This document shows, piece after piece, positions 62,323-64,000 of a stretch of 64,000 nucleotides of DNA (position 1 is its first letter; each line of letters opens with the position of its first letter). The stretch spans positions 35,216,001 to 35,280,000 of the forward strand of contig CM114272.1 of NCBI GenBank assembly GCA_050084515.1. The letters are read 5' to 3'. The position numbers and the translations under genes are program-made. This DNA comes from Blasia pusilla (Eukaryota; Marchantiophyta; Marchantiopsida; Blasiales). The notes beneath the pieces were generated by a model that saw only the letters and a program-made list of their open reading frames with translations, made no database searches and was not told the DNA's origin.

Positions 62323-63421
62323 TCATCGAGCGGCAGAGTTCCCTTCTCCGAAGATGAGGGTGGCTACTTGAGGGGGGAGCCATACCGCGTTTCCTGAGGT
62401 TGGAGGCTCCTTCGTTGTGCAACGGCTTTCACCCACAGGTTTCGATTCGGGTCTGTTGGCTACCTCCTCCTCTATGGGTCGCTTCTTGTGGTGGAAAGGA
62501 TGCGTTACTACATTGACCACCACTATACCTGCACGGGCAGCCACTAGAAGTCCCAGTAATGAGAGCACAGGACGAATGGCCCAGTGCATGGATTCTATAT
62601 GATGATATTTCTGCACGATACCTTCGATCTCTTGGATTCGCACGACCTCGACTTCCTCTCCATCGGCCCACCATCCTCTTCGATTCCAGAAGCGACCAGG
62701 GAAATCGACCATCAGGCAACCATTCGGGGCGATTTGGCGAATTCGGCCAGTGTCCCAGCCACCATGCTCTTTGGTCGGCCACTGGAACCGAGGGGAGGTA
62801 ACATCACTTCTCAAGCGAATGAATTGCCCTACAGAGAGAGGAACAACCTTTTCGAAGTCCGACGGCATTCCACTCCAAAGAGTCTCAAGGCCCAGAAAGG
62901 CAACCTGCAGTTTGCCATCACTCTCCACACAATGTATCACGCCTATTCGTGACGTTCGCTGTCCAGCGGCCACTGCAGTCGCATCCGATGGCCACCCACC
63001 ACGCAAGAACACCCAATCTCCAGCGACGAAGCCTGCAGATACACGTTCGATTTCTAAAGGATCCGCTTTCCAAACTTCCTTGGAACCTCCAAATGTGACC
63101 AAGACCACTCCGTCTTGCTCTCCGAACCCAAACACCCTTCCTTCTTTCTCCGTAGTTCCCTGAGGTCCTCCAGCCCAACCGAACCGTGTTGTGGCTACCG
63201 TCTGCTTTACTTTGACCTTGTCACCTGGCTCAAACTTCTGTTTCCATAGGGTGAGCCGGCTCGCACCTGAGATCTGGACAGGCTCACCCAGCTTTTCGCA
63301 AGATTGCAAATATAAACTATCGGGTCCGATGACGGCCTTCACGATGCCAATTTTCACGCACTCACCACCGGGTTTGTCTCTGACACAGATCCAATCTCCT
63401 TCGACGAATACGTCATCTGGC
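62323..63421 (-). CDS. KEG/HERC2-type repeat protein with C-terminal membrane segment (last coding exon, partial gene)
   Basis: The minus-strand exon starts after a splice acceptor (TGTGCAG, 63422-63428) and is open to the stop at 62323. It holds about four SH3-like repeats of the kind found in the C-terminus of plant KEG E3 ligases and HERC2/MIB proteins: VEGDWICVRD; FEPGDKVKVKQTVATTRFGW with GRVFGFGEQDGVVLVTFGG; FVAGDWVFLRGGWPSDATAV with IGVIHCVESDGKLQVAFLGL; and LSVGQFIRLRSDVTSPRFQW with TGRIRQIAPNGCLMVDFPG. A hydrophobic stretch VLSLLGLLVAARAGIVVVNV follows, then a polar tail. KEG itself normally has no such membrane segment. Kinase, RING and ankyrin parts would lie in upstream exons; none is seen in the remaining 580 bases. 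Substrates and role cannot be stated. Confidence 0.8.
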
Positions 63422-63647
63422 CTGCACATGGAAAAACACATCACGCCAGCGCAAAAACCCCATTAGACAACAAAAGTCGAGGACTCCGTCAATCAACGAG
63501 AGCCCTAAGCGTACTCCAACCCATACATATATTACGGCGCGTTGCAATTGTCACCAAATTTCACTGAGAGATGTCCTCGCGACTTCGTATGTACGAATGA
63601 ACCAACGCGCAGAGACGCCCGTCGTACGTAACTGTAGTCTACGTTTC

Positions 63648-64000
63648 GGAATTCCAAACTTCGGTTACGAACGGAATGAATGATCATCATATAGCGTGGC
63701 TCATCAACAAAACGACGGCGTAAAGTACACTGCAGAAGGTTCGAACGAACGTACTCTCCGGGGCCGGACTAACGAGAGCCCTATAGCTATTCGGAGACTC
63801 GCACATTCAATAGACTCTTGAACTCATCGGGGAATTCCAAACTTCGGTTACGAACGGATGAAAGAATATCATATAGCGTGGCTCATCAACAAAAAGACGG
63901 CGTAAAGTACACTGCAGAAGGTTCGAACGGACGTACTCTCCGGGGCGAACGAATGAGAGCCCTGTGGCTATTATTCGGAGACTCGCACATTTGATAGACT
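63648..64000. repeat. Tandem repeat, 183-base unit, two copies running off the window
   Basis: The unit starting ggaattccaaacttcggtta at 63648 recurs at 63831 with about 90 percent identity by eye, through atatagcgtggctcatcaac and gcagaaggttcgaac to cggagactcgcacatt. The second copy reaches the window end, so more copies may follow. It lies upstream of the KEG/HERC2-type exon, in an intron or 5' region of that gene. Confidence 0.9.

Noticed and set aside
62323-63421. Bacterial or phage origin for the SH3-like repeat protein
   Set aside because: A splice acceptor precedes the exon and the repeat pattern matches plant KEG/HERC2 proteins.

Overview
The window is nuclear DNA of a plant (streptophyte). 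It holds spliced eukaryotic genes with short introns, plant-type Ty1/copia and Ty3/gypsy retrotransposons, a CACTA transposon, a Helitron, and CT/GA-rich gene leaders. Gene style and the retroelement content fit a seed-free plant (bryophyte grade) or a charophyte relative better than a flowering plant, but the sequence alone does not settle this.

Three host genes are supported. A nine-exon poly(A)-binding protein gene lies at 5807-9827 (+; 659 codons, four RRMs, C-terminal MLLE domain). A four-exon UBE2E-type ubiquitin-conjugating enzyme gene lies at 52502-54285 (+; 170 codons, one apparent GC-AG intron). The last coding exon of a KEG/HERC2-type repeat protein with a C-terminal membrane segment lies at 62323-63421 (-). 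A decayed CACTA transposase (TNP2) occupies 660-3330.

From about 13.1 kb to 51.4 kb the window is a pile of nested transposons. The main players are four copies of one unusual Ty3/gypsy family, called here A (13140-17112), B (26270-28393 and 44500-46187), C (28394-44499) and G (46188-51384), plus a reversed partial copy A' (17113-19370). Their order is gag, aspartic protease, a complete cytosine-C5 DNA methyltransferase domain of DNMT3-like type, reverse transcriptase/RNase H, integrase, and then a PHD finger at the integrase C-terminus. An LTR element that carries both a DNA methyltransferase and a histone-reading PHD module is the most exciting system here. All copies are broken by stops and frameshifts, and many stops look like C-to-T decay of CAG or CGA codons.

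The nesting can be read from interrupted genes. C sits inside B's methyltransferase gene. C's integrase is in turn interrupted at 37203 by a block (37204-43437) made of a fifth family fragment (E), a 997-bp solo LTR with a GATAG target duplication inside E, and a Ty1/copia element on the minus strand with one full and one truncated LTR. A Rep/helicase Helitron (20248-24411, minus strand) sits between inverted copies of an LTR-like sequence. The flanking 3.4-4.6, 11.0-13.1, 54.5-57.6 and 58.4-62.3 kb regions show no convincing genes.
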